Both the position numbers and the translations under genes were made by a program. The notes beneath the pieces are model-generated. The model worked only from the letters and a program-made list of their open reading frames with translations. It was not told where the DNA came from and ran no database searches. From the NCBI GenBank assembly GCA_029338835.1, contig JAQYBD010000052.1, forward strand, positions 1-32,227: a stretch of 32,227 nucleotides of DNA. The letters are read 5' to 3'. Shown one piece after another: positions 6,351 to 13,971 of this stretch (positions are counted from its first letter, which is position 1; each line of letters begins with the position of its first letter). Source of the stretch: Selenomonadaceae bacterium. Its GTDB lineage: Bacteria; Bacillota; Negativicutes; Selenomonadales; Selenomonadaceae.

Positions 6351-8273
6351 ATGTTGAAGATCAGCATGAAAGATGGTGCTGTACGCGAGGTTGCGGCCGG
6401 CGTCAGCATCCAGGATTTCGTGAAACAAGTAAGCAACAGCCTCGCAAAGAAAGTCCTGGCTGCCAAGGTAGACGGCGAGACGAAAGATCTCGCGACTGTA
6501 CTCGATAAAGACTGCAAGGTAGAGTTCCTGACGTTTGAGGATGAGGATGGCCGCTGGGCGCTGCGTCATACGGCTTCCCACATCCTGGCTCAAGCTGTGA
6601 AACGTCTCTATAAGGATGCCAATGTCAAGCTGGCCATCGGTCCGGCCATCGACAATGGTTTCTACTACGATTTCGATATGGATCATCAGCTTTCGGAAGC
6701 CGACCTTGCCGACATCGAGAAAGAGATGAAGAAAATCGTCAAGGAGAACCTCAAGCTCGAGCGCAAGGAAGTCAGCCGCGAGGAAGCTCTGGCTTTCTTC
6801 AAGGAGAAGAATGAGGACTATAAGGTCGAACTCATCGAGGATCTGCCGGCAGGCGAGAAGATCACGATGTACACGCAGGGCGAGTTCACGGATCTCTGCG
6901 CTGGCCCGCACGTCGTTTCGACGGGCAAGGTCAAGGCTTTGAAGCTCATGAGCATTGCCGGTGCCTACTGGCGCGGCGATGAACACAACAAGATGCTGCA
7001 GCGCATCTATGGCACGGCCTTTGAGAAGCAGGCTGACCTTGACGCGTATCTGCACATGCTCGAGGAAGCCAAGAAGCGCGATCACCGCAAGCTCGGCAAG
7101 CAGCTCGACCTCTTCAGCCTGCATGAGGAAGGCCCGGGTTTCCCGTTCTTCCATCCAAACGGCATGGTCATCCGCAATGAACTCATCAATTACTGGCGTG
7201 AGGTGCATCGCCGCTATGGCTATCAGGAAATCAAGACGCCGATCATCCTGAACCGTCAGCTCTGGGAGACGTCTGGTCACTGGGATCACTACAAAGAGAA
7301 CATGTACTTCACGAAGATTGACGGCGAAGATTATGCCATCAAGCCGATGAACTGCCCGGGCGGCATGCTCGTCTACAACTCCAGGCAGCACAGCTACCGC
7401 GATCTGCCGCTGCGCCTCGGCGAACTCGGTCTCGTCCATCGCCATGAGAAATCCGGCGAACTCCACGGCCTGTTCCGTGTCCGCAACTTCACGCAGGATG
7501 ATGCGCATCTCTTCGTTACGCCGGATCAGGTCGAGGAGGAGATCCAGCATACGATCGATCTCTTCGATGAAGTGTACAAGACGTTCGGTCTGACGTATGT
7601 CGCTGAACTCTCCACGCGTCCGGACAATTCCATGGGTTCGGATGAGGATTGGGAACGCGCAACGAATGGCCTGCGCAAAGCTCTCGAGCATCGCGGCCTC
7701 GACTACATCGTCAATGAGGGCGATGGTGCGTTCTACGGCCCGAAGATCGACTTCCATCTCAAGGATTCCATCGGCCGTACGTGGCAGTGCGGTACGATCC
7801 AGTACGACATGCAGATGCCGGAGAAATTCAATCTGACGTACATCGGTGAGGATGGCGAGAAGCATCGCCCCATCATGCTGCATCGTGTCGTTTACGGCTC
7901 CATCGAGCGCTTCATCGGCATCCTCATCGAGAACTACGCTGGTGCGTTCCCGGTCTGGTTTGCACCGGTACAGGCACGTATCCTGCCAATCACGGAGCGT
8001 CAGGGTGAATATGCGCACCAGCTTTGCCAGCAGATGTTCGATCTCGGCCTGCGTGTCGAAGTGGATGACCGCAACGAGAAGGTCGGCTACAAGATCCGTG
8101 AAGCACAGGTCAAGAAAACGCCGTACACGCTCGTCATCGGTGACCAGGAGATGGAGAATGGTACGGTCACGGTCCGCAAGTACGGCGAGAAGAACAATGG
8201 CCAGTCCATGAAGGTCGAAGAGTTCATCGCTTACCTGCAGGACAAGGTCAAGACGAGAGTACAGGAATATTGA
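6351..8273 (+). CDS. thrS: Threonine--tRNA ligase
   Basis: This cytoplasmic class II synthetase attaches threonine to tRNA-Thr. The 640 residues run in the standard order: TGS domain (about 1-62), editing domain with H73-x3-H77 (HTASH) and the later TDLCAGPHV segment, the class II catalytic core with zinc ligand Cys335 in NCPGGM, and a C-terminal anticodon-binding domain around the segment after PVQARILPI. The ATG at 6351 follows AAGGAGGG. Longer in-frame extensions run back into the terminator of the T-box and are not real. It is transcribed from its own promoter and regulated by the threonine T-box. Confidence 0.98.
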   Translation: MLKISMKDGAVREVAAGVSIQDFVKQVSNSLAKKVLAAKVDGETKDLATVLDKDCKVEFLTFEDEDGRWALRHTASHILAQAVKRLYKDANVKLAIGPAIDNGFYYDFDMDHQLSEADLADIEKEMKKIVKENLKLERKEVSREEALAFFKEKNEDYKVELIEDLPAGEKITMYTQGEFTDLCAGPHVVSTGKVKALKLMSIAGAYWRGDEHNKMLQRIYGTAFEKQADLDAYLHMLEEAKKRDHRKLGKQLDLFSLHEEGPGFPFFHPNGMVIRNELINYWREVHRRYGYQEIKTPIILNRQLWETSGHWDHYKENMYFTKIDGEDYAIKPMNCPGGMLVYNSRQHSYRDLPLRLGELGLVHRHEKSGELHGLFRVRNFTQDDAHLFVTPDQVEEEIQHTIDLFDEVYKTFGLTYVAELSTRPDNSMGSDEDWERATNGLRKALEHRGLDYIVNEGDGAFYGPKIDFHLKDSIGRTWQCGTIQYDMQMPEKFNLTYIGEDGEKHRPIMLHRVVYGSIERFIGILIENYAGAFPVWFAPVQARILPITERQGEYAHQLCQQMFDLGLRVEVDDRNEKVGYKIREAQVKKTPYTLVIGDQEMENGTVTVRKYGEKNNGQSMKVEEFIAYLQDKVKTRVQEY

Positions 8274-8302
8274 TATTTTGTCTGGATTTGACAAAAGCAT
8301 GG

Positions 8303-8331
8303 TTGACAAGGCGATATCCTCATGATATACT
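8303..8331 (+). promoter_or_regulatory. Promoter of infC-rpmI-rplT
   Basis: Consensus TTGACA (8303-8308), 17-bp spacer, TATACT (8326-8331). The predicted start is near 8338, giving a leader of about 140 bases before infC. Confidence 0.9.
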
Positions 8332-8337
8332 TGTCAA

Positions 8338-8439
8338 GTACGAAACAAGAAGGAGCCACCGCTTCTCACCTGCTGACACAAGGCCAGTCGGGTTTATAGC
8401 ATGAAACGATGAGAGGTGGCTTTGTGCCGCCTCTTTTTT
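8338..8439 (+). promoter_or_regulatory. L20-type ribosomal-protein attenuator leader
   Basis: The leader ends in an intrinsic terminator: AGAGGTGGC (8412-8420), loop TTTGT, GCCGCCTCT (8426-8434), then six Ts. An upstream segment GCCACC (8355-8360) followed by TTCTC (8363-8367) is complementary to the ascending arm and can form an antiterminator. This matches the known L20 leader of infC-rpmI-rplT operons in Firmicutes, where excess L20 favours the terminator. The exact L20 site was not resolved. Confidence 0.8.
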
Positions 8440-8480
8440 CTTTCTTATTTATACATTATCTTGTAGGAGGTGTTTTTACC

Positions 8481-9059
8481 ATTAGCAGGGAATCGTTACG
8501 CATCAACGAACAGATCCACATCCGCGAAGTCCGCGTGACCAGCGCCACGGGCGAACAACTCGGCATCATGCCGACTCGCGAAGCACTGCGCATGGCAGAG
8601 GAACAGCATCTTGATCTCGTCGAGGTCGCTCCGAAGGCCAAGCCGCCGGTCTGCCGCATCATGGATTTCGGCAAGTACCGCTATGAGCAGCAGAAACGGG
8701 AGAAGGAAGCGAAGAAGAAACAGAAGACCATCAACATCACAGAGGTCAAGCTTCGCCCGAACATTGAGCAACACGATTTTGACGTCAAGTTGAAGAATGC
8801 ACTTCGCTTTGTCGAGGAAGGGAATAAGGTCAAGGTAACGATCATGTTCCGTGGCCGCGAGCTTTCGCATCCGGAACTCGGCAAGGAGGTACTCGCTCGC
8901 GTGGCTGCACAGCTCGGAGACCGCGTCTCCGTCGAGCGCAATGCCAAACTTGAAGGAAAAAATATGACGATGATCGTCGCACCGAAGGTGCAGAAGGCAT
9001 CGAAGAAAAAGTCGAACAAGACGCAGATTAAGGGAGGAAACAGTAATGCCGAAGATTAA
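8481..9059 (+). CDS. infC: Translation initiation factor IF-3 (AUU start)
   Basis: IF-3 binds the 30S subunit, checks start-codon pairing and blocks premature 50S joining. The 192 residues show the N-terminal domain ([15 protein letters not shown]), a basic Lys/Glu-rich linker near residues 70-85 and the C-terminal domain ([21 protein letters not shown], then [13 protein letters not shown]). A Lys/Ser/Asn tail follows. The start is ATT at 8481, ten bases after TAGGAGG (8464-8470); no ATG, GTG or TTG is suitably placed in frame. AUU starts allow IF-3 to limit its own synthesis in other bacteria. The 3' end overlaps rpmI by 14 bases. Confidence 0.95.
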   Translation: MSRESLRINEQIHIREVRVTSATGEQLGIMPTREALRMAEEQHLDLVEVAPKAKPPVCRIMDFGKYRYEQQKREKEAKKKQKTINITEVKLRPNIEQHDFDVKLKNALRFVEEGNKVKVTIMFRGRELSHPELGKEVLARVAAQLGDRVSVERNAKLEGKNMTMIVAPKVQKASKKKSNKTQIKGGNSNAED

Positions 9060-9243
9060 GACTCGCAGAGCTGCAGCAAAACGCTTTTCCGTAACGGGCA
9101 GCGGTGAATTCAAACGTAACAAGGCTTTCAAGAGCCACATCCTGGAGAAGAAGTCTCCGAAGCGCAAGCGCAACCTGCGCAAGGCTACGCTCGTAGCTGG
9201 CGCTGATTTTGGCCGCGTAAAGAACATGCTCCCGAACGGTTAA
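9046..9243 (+). CDS. rpmI: 50S ribosomal protein L35
   Basis: The 65-residue basic protein is typical of bL35, with [20 protein letters not shown] at the N-terminus and [15 protein letters not shown] in the middle. It starts at ATG 9046 after GGGAGG, inside the last 14 bases of infC, which suggests coupled translation. It is the middle gene of the infC-rpmI-rplT operon. Confidence 0.97.
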   Translation: MPKIKTRRAAAKRFSVTGSGEFKRNKAFKSHILEKKSPKRKRNLRKATLVAGADFGRVKNMLPNG

Positions 9244-9285
9244 TCCCAGGGACTGACGATAGATAGATTTTAGGAGGATAAGAAC

Positions 9286-9639
9286 ATGCCAAGAGTTAAA
9301 GTAGGCGTGACTGCACATAGACGTCATAAGAAGATCCTGAAGCTCGCAAAGGGCTACAAAGGTTCCAAGAGCAAACAGTTCAAGAAAGCAAATGAGACCG
9401 TCATGAAGGCTCTCTACTATGCACGCCGTGACCGTCGTGCCAAGAAGGGCAACTTCCGTCGTCTCTGGATCGCTCGTATCAATGCCGCTGCTCGCACGAA
9501 CGGCATTTCCTATAGCAAGCTCATCAACGGCCTGACGAAGGCTGGTGTTGAAGTCAACCGCAAGATGCTGGCTGACCTCGCCATCTCCGATGAGAAGGCT
9601 TTCGCACAGCTCGTTGCTGTTGCCAAGGAGAACCAGTAA
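9286..9639 (+). CDS. rplT: 50S ribosomal protein L20
   Basis: The 117-residue bL20 protein binds 23S rRNA early in 50S assembly and in Firmicutes represses its own operon through the leader. The N-terminal [26 protein letters not shown] and the [12 protein letters not shown] core are diagnostic. The start follows TAGGAGGA. It is the last gene before a strong terminator. Confidence 0.98.
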   Translation: MPRVKVGVTAHRRHKKILKLAKGYKGSKSKQFKKANETVMKALYYARRDRRAKKGNFRRLWIARINAAARTNGISYSKLINGLTKAGVEVNRKMLADLAISDEKAFAQLVAVAKENQ

Positions 9640-9671
9640 TTCGTTATCCCGGTGATATCCCGGTAACGATG

Positions 9672-9722
9672 CGGGCCCGTCGAAGTCCTGCTTGTTGAAG
9701 CAGAGCCTCGCGGGCCCGTTTT
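9672..9722 (+). terminator. Terminator after rplT
   Basis: CGGGCCCG at 9672-9679 and 9711-9718 form the outer stem, with CTGCTT (9688-9693) and AAGCAG (9698-9703) as an inner helix, followed by TTTT. A smaller imperfect hairpin with CGTTA...TAACG ends lies just upstream at about 9642-9668. Confidence 0.85.
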
Positions 9723-9789
9723 CTCATATAGTTTTATTGTTTTTGGATAAAGGGCAAGACGAAGCAGAGAACGATGGGGGGAGACGGTG

Positions 9790-10611
9790 ATGGCAGAACG
9801 CATTGACAGTCCGGCCAACAAGAAAATCAAGCAGATGGAGAGCCTGCTCTTGCGCAAGCATCGGCAGAAGCAAGGGCTTTTCCGCGTGGAGGGCGTGCGC
9901 CTCGCGGAGATGGCTGCTGCATCCGGCTGGCAGCTTGAATTCGGCCTCTATACGCAGGAACTTGCGAAGAAGGAACGCGGCAGCCGACTGCTGCAGGCAC
10001 TCAAACCACTCGGCCCGCTCTATGAGATCTCGGAATCCTTGGCAAGGCGTGTAGCCGCGACGGATACGCCGCAGGGCATCTTCCTTGTCATGCGCCAGCC
10101 GTCGTGGCAATCCATGGAGCTCCGGACGACAGGCGCTGCGCTCTATGTGGTACTCGACGGCGTGCAGGATCCTGGCAATGCCGGCACGATCATCCGCACG
10201 GCTGATGCAATCGGCGCAGATGGCGTCATCCTGATGAAGGGATCCGTCGATATCTACAGCGACAAAGTCGTGCGTGCTTCAATGGGTTCGATTTTCCATC
10301 TGCCGATCCTGCATGACATGGAGCCTGCCGCACTCTGTGCGCTGGCGAAGCGTGAAGGCTGGCAGCTCCTGGCCACGGCGCTTGACGAGACGGCACAGCC
10401 GCTTTTTGCGGCGGATTTCCGTCCGTCGTCAGTCATCATCTTCGGCAATGAAGGGAATGGGGTCTCCAGGGAGCTGCTCGCAGCGGCGCAGAAAGTCTAC
10501 ATCCCGATGTACGGCCGTGCGGAGTCGCTCAACGTCGGTGTCTCGGCAGCCGTCGTGCTTTATGAAGCGGTGCGCCAGCGCCGCTTTCAGCCTTTGCCCC
10601 AGACGAGGTAA
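9790..10611 (+). CDS. TrmH/SpoU-family rRNA 2'-O-methyltransferase
   Basis: This SPOUT-class enzyme transfers methyl from SAM to a ribose 2'-hydroxyl in rRNA. It has an N-terminal substrate-binding domain (KIKQMESLLLRKHRQKQGLFRVEGVRLAE) and a C-terminal knotted domain with the three signature motifs: NAGTIIRTADAIGADGVIL, FGNEGNGVS and ESLNVGVSAAVVLYE. The 273-residue length fits. ATG 9790 follows GGGGGAGA; GTG 9787 is an alternative. The target nucleotide cannot be told. The last 25 bases overlap the end of thiN on the other strand. Confidence 0.92.
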   Translation: MAERIDSPANKKIKQMESLLLRKHRQKQGLFRVEGVRLAEMAAASGWQLEFGLYTQELAKKERGSRLLQALKPLGPLYEISESLARRVAATDTPQGIFLVMRQPSWQSMELRTTGAALYVVLDGVQDPGNAGTIIRTADAIGADGVILMKGSVDIYSDKVVRASMGSIFHLPILHDMEPAALCALAKREGWQLLATALDETAQPLFAADFRPSSVIIFGNEGNGVSRELLAAAQKVYIPMYGRAESLNVGVSAAVVLYEAVRQRRFQPLPQTR

Positions 10612-11297
10612 ACGCCGAGGATCCCTTTTTGCAGGGAGACGTGGAAGGTATCCTGCGGCGGTTCGAGGACATTGCTGACGGCGCGGGGTAGGAGCTGCGG
10701 AAGTGTGGCGTCCTGCAGCGGCCAGTGTACTCCGGTGATGGTCACGCCTTCTGCAAGTGGTGTGAGCGGCAGCAGGGAGATGGCCGTGGGACAGGCATGG
10801 CAGGTGATGGTGATGTCCTCGCCGTCTTTGAGGTAAAAGAGGGCTTCACATTCATCGGCCAGCACGCAGCGCAAGGGAGCTGCAGCACAGCTGAAAATCG
10901 TGCTGCAGGCATGGTCAAAGCGGCCGCCGAAAACTCCGGTGAGCAGTGCGGCTGGCATGCCCTGTTCGTGGGCAATCGTCAGTGCCAGCTGCGTGTCCGT
11001 GTCGTCTTTTTCGGGCGGGAAGGCATATATGGGGATGCCGGTATCTTGCGCCTGCTGCCAGGCCGCGGGCGTGGCGCTGTCGCCGTCGCCGATGAGGCAG
11101 GCGGGGCGGAGTCCCGCTCTTTGGCAGGCATCAAGGCCGTGGTCGACGGCGATGAGCCGGCGGCCGTTGGCGGCCTCCTGCAGCCAATGGGGTTCCGGGG
11201 GGCGTCCTCCGCTCACGAGCAGGCCGGTTGTCTCTGGTACGGCCGGTGATGAAGAAACAGCAGTGAGCTGCGGCAGATGAAATCGATGCTCGGACAT
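10587..11297 (-). CDS. thiN: Thiamine pyrophosphokinase
   Basis: ThiN moves pyrophosphate from ATP to thiamine to make thiamine diphosphate in the cytoplasm. Motifs in order are IAVDHGLDACQRAGLRPACLIGDGDS (ATP/metal site), EKDDTDTQLAL and GVFGGRFDH. The 236-residue length is a little above the family norm of about 210-220. The second ATG (11297) is chosen because GAGG lies eight bases upstream; the first (11303) is too close. It is the only clear minus-strand gene, convergent with the methyltransferase and divergent from the UPF0173 gene. No TPP riboswitch fits in its short upstream region. Confidence 0.92.
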   Translation of the reverse strand: MSEHRFHLPQLTAVSSSPAVPETTGLLVSGGRPPEPHWLQEAANGRRLIAVDHGLDACQRAGLRPACLIGDGDSATPAAWQQAQDTGIPIYAFPPEKDDTDTQLALTIAHEQGMPAALLTGVFGGRFDHACSTIFSCAAAPLRCVLADECEALFYLKDGEDITITCHACPTAISLLPLTPLAEGVTITGVHWPLQDATLPQLLPRAVSNVLEPPQDTFHVSLQKGILGVYLVWGKG

Positions 11298-11328
11298 GAA
11301 CATTACCTCGCTTTTTTATCGAATCACA

Positions 11329-11337
11329 TGATATACT
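11329..11337 (+). promoter_or_regulatory. Possible extended -10 promoter
   Basis: TG-A-TATACT (11329-11337) is an extended -10 without a recognisable -35, well placed for the UPF0173 gene. The 74-bp divergent gap must also hold the thiN promoter, which I could not place with confidence. Confidence 0.45.
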
Positions 11338-11377
11338 ACTATTAGGATAACATTTACCAAGAAAGGATGGAAGTCAT

Positions 11378-12052
11378 ATGGTCAAATACACGTATTATGG
11401 TCATGCCTGTTTCCTGCTCGATGATGGGAAGTACAAGGTGCTTTGCGATCCGTTCCTGACGGGCAATCCGAAGGCGACGATCACGCCGGCGGAAGTGGAT
11501 TGCGATTATATTCTCATCACGCATGCACACAGCGATCATCTCGGCGATGCACCGGAGATCGCGGGTCGCACGGGGGCGGAACTCGTGGGCATTCCCGAGG
11601 TCCTGGCTGTCTGTGAGGATCGCTTGCCCGGTCTCAAGCAGCATCCGATGAACCTCGGCGGTTCGCTGACGCTGCCGTTCGGCAAGGTGCGCATGACACT
11701 CGCGCAGCACAGCGCAGGTGTTGCGGGCGGCGTGGCCTGCGGCTATGTCATCTACATGGGAGACCTGGTCATTTACTTTGCCGGCGATACGGCACTCTTC
11801 AGCGACATGCAGCTCATTGGTCACAAGGATACGCTCGATTATGCCATCCTGCCGATTGGTGACAATTATACGATGGGCCTTGAGGATGCGGCCATGGCTG
11901 CGCAGCTCCTCAATGTACCGCATGTGATCCCCGTGCATTACAACACCTGGCCCATCATCAATCAGGATGTGCGCCATTACAAGGAAATCACGGAAGCAAT
12001 GACGCGCGCTGAGGTGCATATTGTCGAGCCGGGTGAAACGAAAGAATTGTGA
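11378..12052 (+). CDS. UPF0173 metal-dependent hydrolase (metallo-beta-lactamase fold)
   Basis: The 224-residue protein carries the MBL-fold metal motif THAHSDHLGD (HxHxDH), further ligand His/Asp residues in LAQHSAGV and IYFAGDTALFSDM, and a C-terminal VIPVHYNTWP. This matches the UPF0173/YtkL family, whose substrate is not established. The start follows GAAAGGATGG. Its stop overlaps a possible GTG start of miaA, so the two are probably co-transcribed. Confidence 0.92.
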   Translation: MVKYTYYGHACFLLDDGKYKVLCDPFLTGNPKATITPAEVDCDYILITHAHSDHLGDAPEIAGRTGAELVGIPEVLAVCEDRLPGLKQHPMNLGGSLTLPFGKVRMTLAQHSAGVAGGVACGYVIYMGDLVIYFAGDTALFSDMQLIGHKDTLDYAILPIGDNYTMGLEDAAMAAQLLNVPHVIPVHYNTWPIINQDVRHYKEITEAMTRAEVHIVEPGETKEL

Positions 12053-12060
12053 GGGCAGAG

Positions 12061-13071
12061 GTGTCAGCGGAGATGTCAACAGCGGCGGCTGCGTCAGGCA
12101 AGGCCGGCCAGTCCGGCAAAGATAAAGTCATTGTCATCCTGGGACCCACGGCCTCCGGCAAGACGGCCCTGTCGCTCGATTTAGCCGAGCGGCTCGGCAC
12201 AGAGATCATTTCGGGTGACTCGATGCTCGTCTACAAAGGCTTTGATATCGGCACAGCCAAGCCGACGCTGGAAGAACGGCGCGGTATCCGGCACCATCTC
12301 ATCGATATCCTGGAGCCTGCACAGGTGTACAGCGTGACGCAGTTCCAGCAGCAGGCCGGTACCATCATCCGGGAACTCAATGCAGAGGGGCGTATCCCCA
12401 TCATCGCAGGTGGTACGGGGCTTTATCTGAAGGCATTGCTTGAGGATTATACCTTCAATGAGACAGGGGAACATCAGGCATTCCGTGAAGAGATGCGCGC
12501 GTTCTGCGAGCGTGAGGGGCGTGAGGCCCTTTACGCCCGGCTCGTGCAGGCAGATCCAAGATCGGCGAAGACGATTCACGCACATAATATCCCGCGCGTC
12601 ATCCGGGCGCTTGAGGTCGCGTATTTCGGCGGCGAACAGATTTCGCGCAGCCGTGCGTATGACGATGGACAGGAGCTGGCTTACGATGCGTTTGTCGTCG
12701 GCCTTGCCTGGGAGCGCCCAGCTCTCTATGCGCGCATCAACCGTCGCGTCGACCTCATGATGGAAGCGGGGCTGGAGCAGGAGGTGCGCACTTTGCTTGA
12801 TGCGCATGTGACGCGCGAGATGCCTGCGATGAAGGGGATTGGCTATAAGGAAATGGCAGCGTATCTGGCAGGTGAATGGACGCGCGAGGACGCGATTGAT
12901 GCCATCAAGAAGGGAACGCGTCATTTTGCGAAGCGCCAGCTGACCTGGTATCGCAAGATGCCGTATATTCACTGGTATGCGTTGGATGATTGCTCAGAGC
13001 AGGAACTTTTCGCAGACGTTTTGCAGGATCTGGCAGGATTTTGGCCAAAGGAGTCGAATCTCTTTACATGA
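12061..13071 (+). CDS. miaA: tRNA dimethylallyltransferase
   Basis: MiaA adds a dimethylallyl group to N6 of A37 in tRNAs that read codons starting with U. The P-loop GPTASGKT, the DSMLVYKGFDIGTAKP motif, RHHLIDI, GGTGLYLKALL and the tRNA-binding GIGYKEM segment are all present. The length is about 336 residues. GTG 12061 after GAGGG is preferred; ATG 12073 and GTG 12049 are alternatives, and the first residues are poorly conserved Ala/Ser-rich sequence. It is followed 33 bp later by hfq, a pairing found widely in bacteria. Confidence 0.95.
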   Translation: MSAEMSTAAAASGKAGQSGKDKVIVILGPTASGKTALSLDLAERLGTEIISGDSMLVYKGFDIGTAKPTLEERRGIRHHLIDILEPAQVYSVTQFQQQAGTIIRELNAEGRIPIIAGGTGLYLKALLEDYTFNETGEHQAFREEMRAFCEREGREALYARLVQADPRSAKTIHAHNIPRVIRALEVAYFGGEQISRSRAYDDGQELAYDAFVVGLAWERPALYARINRRVDLMMEAGLEQEVRTLLDAHVTREMPAMKGIGYKEMAAYLAGEWTREDAIDAIKKGTRHFAKRQLTWYRKMPYIHWYALDDCSEQELFADVLQDLAGFWPKESNLFT

Positions 13072-13104
13072 CAGCAATCATAGAAGTAAGGGGGATTTAT
13101 TCCT

Positions 13105-13362
13105 ATGCCAAATAAGACAATCAACTTGCAGGACAGTTTCTTGAATCAAGTACGCAAGGAGAATATCGCCGTGACGATCCATCTCATCAATGGCTTCCAG
13201 ATCAAAGGGAATGTCAAGGGATTCGATAATTTCACGGTGGTCCTCGAGAGCATGGGCAAGCAGCAGATGGTGTACAAGCACGCCATCTCCACAATCACGC
13301 CGGCACGCCCGGTCAAGGGAGCGTTTGCCGTAACCGGTGAGAAGAAGAGCGAAGAGGCCTGA
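13105..13362 (+). CDS. hfq: RNA chaperone Hfq
   Basis: Hfq forms a hexameric Sm-like ring that pairs small RNAs with mRNAs. The 85 residues show the Sm1 region ([27 protein letters not shown]) and Sm2 (MVYKHAIST), the latter close to the YKHAIS consensus. The C-terminal tail is short (KKSEEA), as in Firmicutes rather than enterobacteria. The start follows AAGGGGG. It is downstream of miaA and closes that transcript before a terminator. Confidence 0.97.
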   Translation: MPNKTINLQDSFLNQVRKENIAVTIHLINGFQIKGNVKGFDNFTVVLESMGKQQMVYKHAISTITPARPVKGAFAVTGEKKSEEA

Positions 13363-13377
13363 GCCTTTTTGCCTGCC

Positions 13378-13419
13378 TAGGTCCTTCTCTGCGCACATTG
13401 CGTGCAGAAGGGCCTTTTT
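13378..13419 (+). terminator. Terminator after hfq
   Basis: An imperfect hairpin pairs GGTCCTTCTCTGC with GCAGAAGGGCC, with a small bulge and a G-U pair, followed by five Ts (13415-13419). Confidence 0.7.
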
Positions 13420-13473
13420 GGTGTCTGTTTTTGGTATCTGGTAGAAGAGCTTGGACAAGAAAGGATGCATGGC

Positions 13474-13959
13474 ATGGATAAGGATATGGTCACGGAGAAG
13501 GGGATCAGGGGGCGCGGCTTTGCTGTCGTGTCTTCGTATGAGGGAGCGGGGATTGTGCTGCCGCAGCGCAAGACGGCGGCGAGCGCTGGTTACGATCTTG
13601 AGGCTGCGGAGCGGACGGTCATCGGCCCACAGCAGATGGCCATGGTGCCGACGGGACTCAAAGCGTATATGCAGCCGGATGAGATGCTGACAATCCACAT
13701 CCGTTCGAGCCTGGCTGTCAAGCGCGGGCTCGTGTTGATGAACAACGTGGGCATTGTCGATGCGGATTATTATAATAATGAAGAGAATGAGGGACATATC
13801 TATATTGCGCTCTGGAATCGCGGGCAGGAAGCGGTCGTCATCGAACGCGGCGAACGCATTGCACAGGGCATCTTCCAGAAGTATCTGACGGTAACGGAGG
13901 ATGCAGCTGGCCTGGGCAGCGTGCGCACAGGCGGTTTCGGTTCAACGGGTCGGTCATAA
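13474..13959 (+). CDS. dut: Deoxyuridine 5'-triphosphate nucleotidohydrolase (dUTPase)
   Basis: dUTPase hydrolyses dUTP to dUMP, keeping uracil out of DNA and feeding dTMP synthesis. All five trimeric-dUTPase motifs appear: ASAGYDLEA, RSSLAVKRG, VGIVDADYYNNEENEGHI, ERIAQGIF and RTGGFGSTG. The 161-residue length is normal. ATG 13474 is chosen because AAAGGA lies eight bases upstream; ATG 13465 is too close to it, and earlier in-frame codons lie in the hfq terminator. The frame ends 12 bp before rarA. Confidence 0.95.
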   Translation: MDKDMVTEKGIRGRGFAVVSSYEGAGIVLPQRKTAASAGYDLEAAERTVIGPQQMAMVPTGLKAYMQPDEMLTIHIRSSLAVKRGLVLMNNVGIVDADYYNNEENEGHIYIALWNRGQEAVVIERGERIAQGIFQKYLTVTEDAAGLGSVRTGGFGSTGRS

Positions 13960-13971
13960 GGGGGGAGCCGC

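Noticed and set aside
6333-8309. 658-codon minus-strand frame opposite thrS
   Set aside because: It is an antisense shadow of the conserved thrS gene, a common artefact in GC-rich coding DNA.
11304-11377. TPP riboswitch controlling thiN
   Set aside because: The divergent gap is only 74 bp and no conserved THI-box core is visible on the minus strand.
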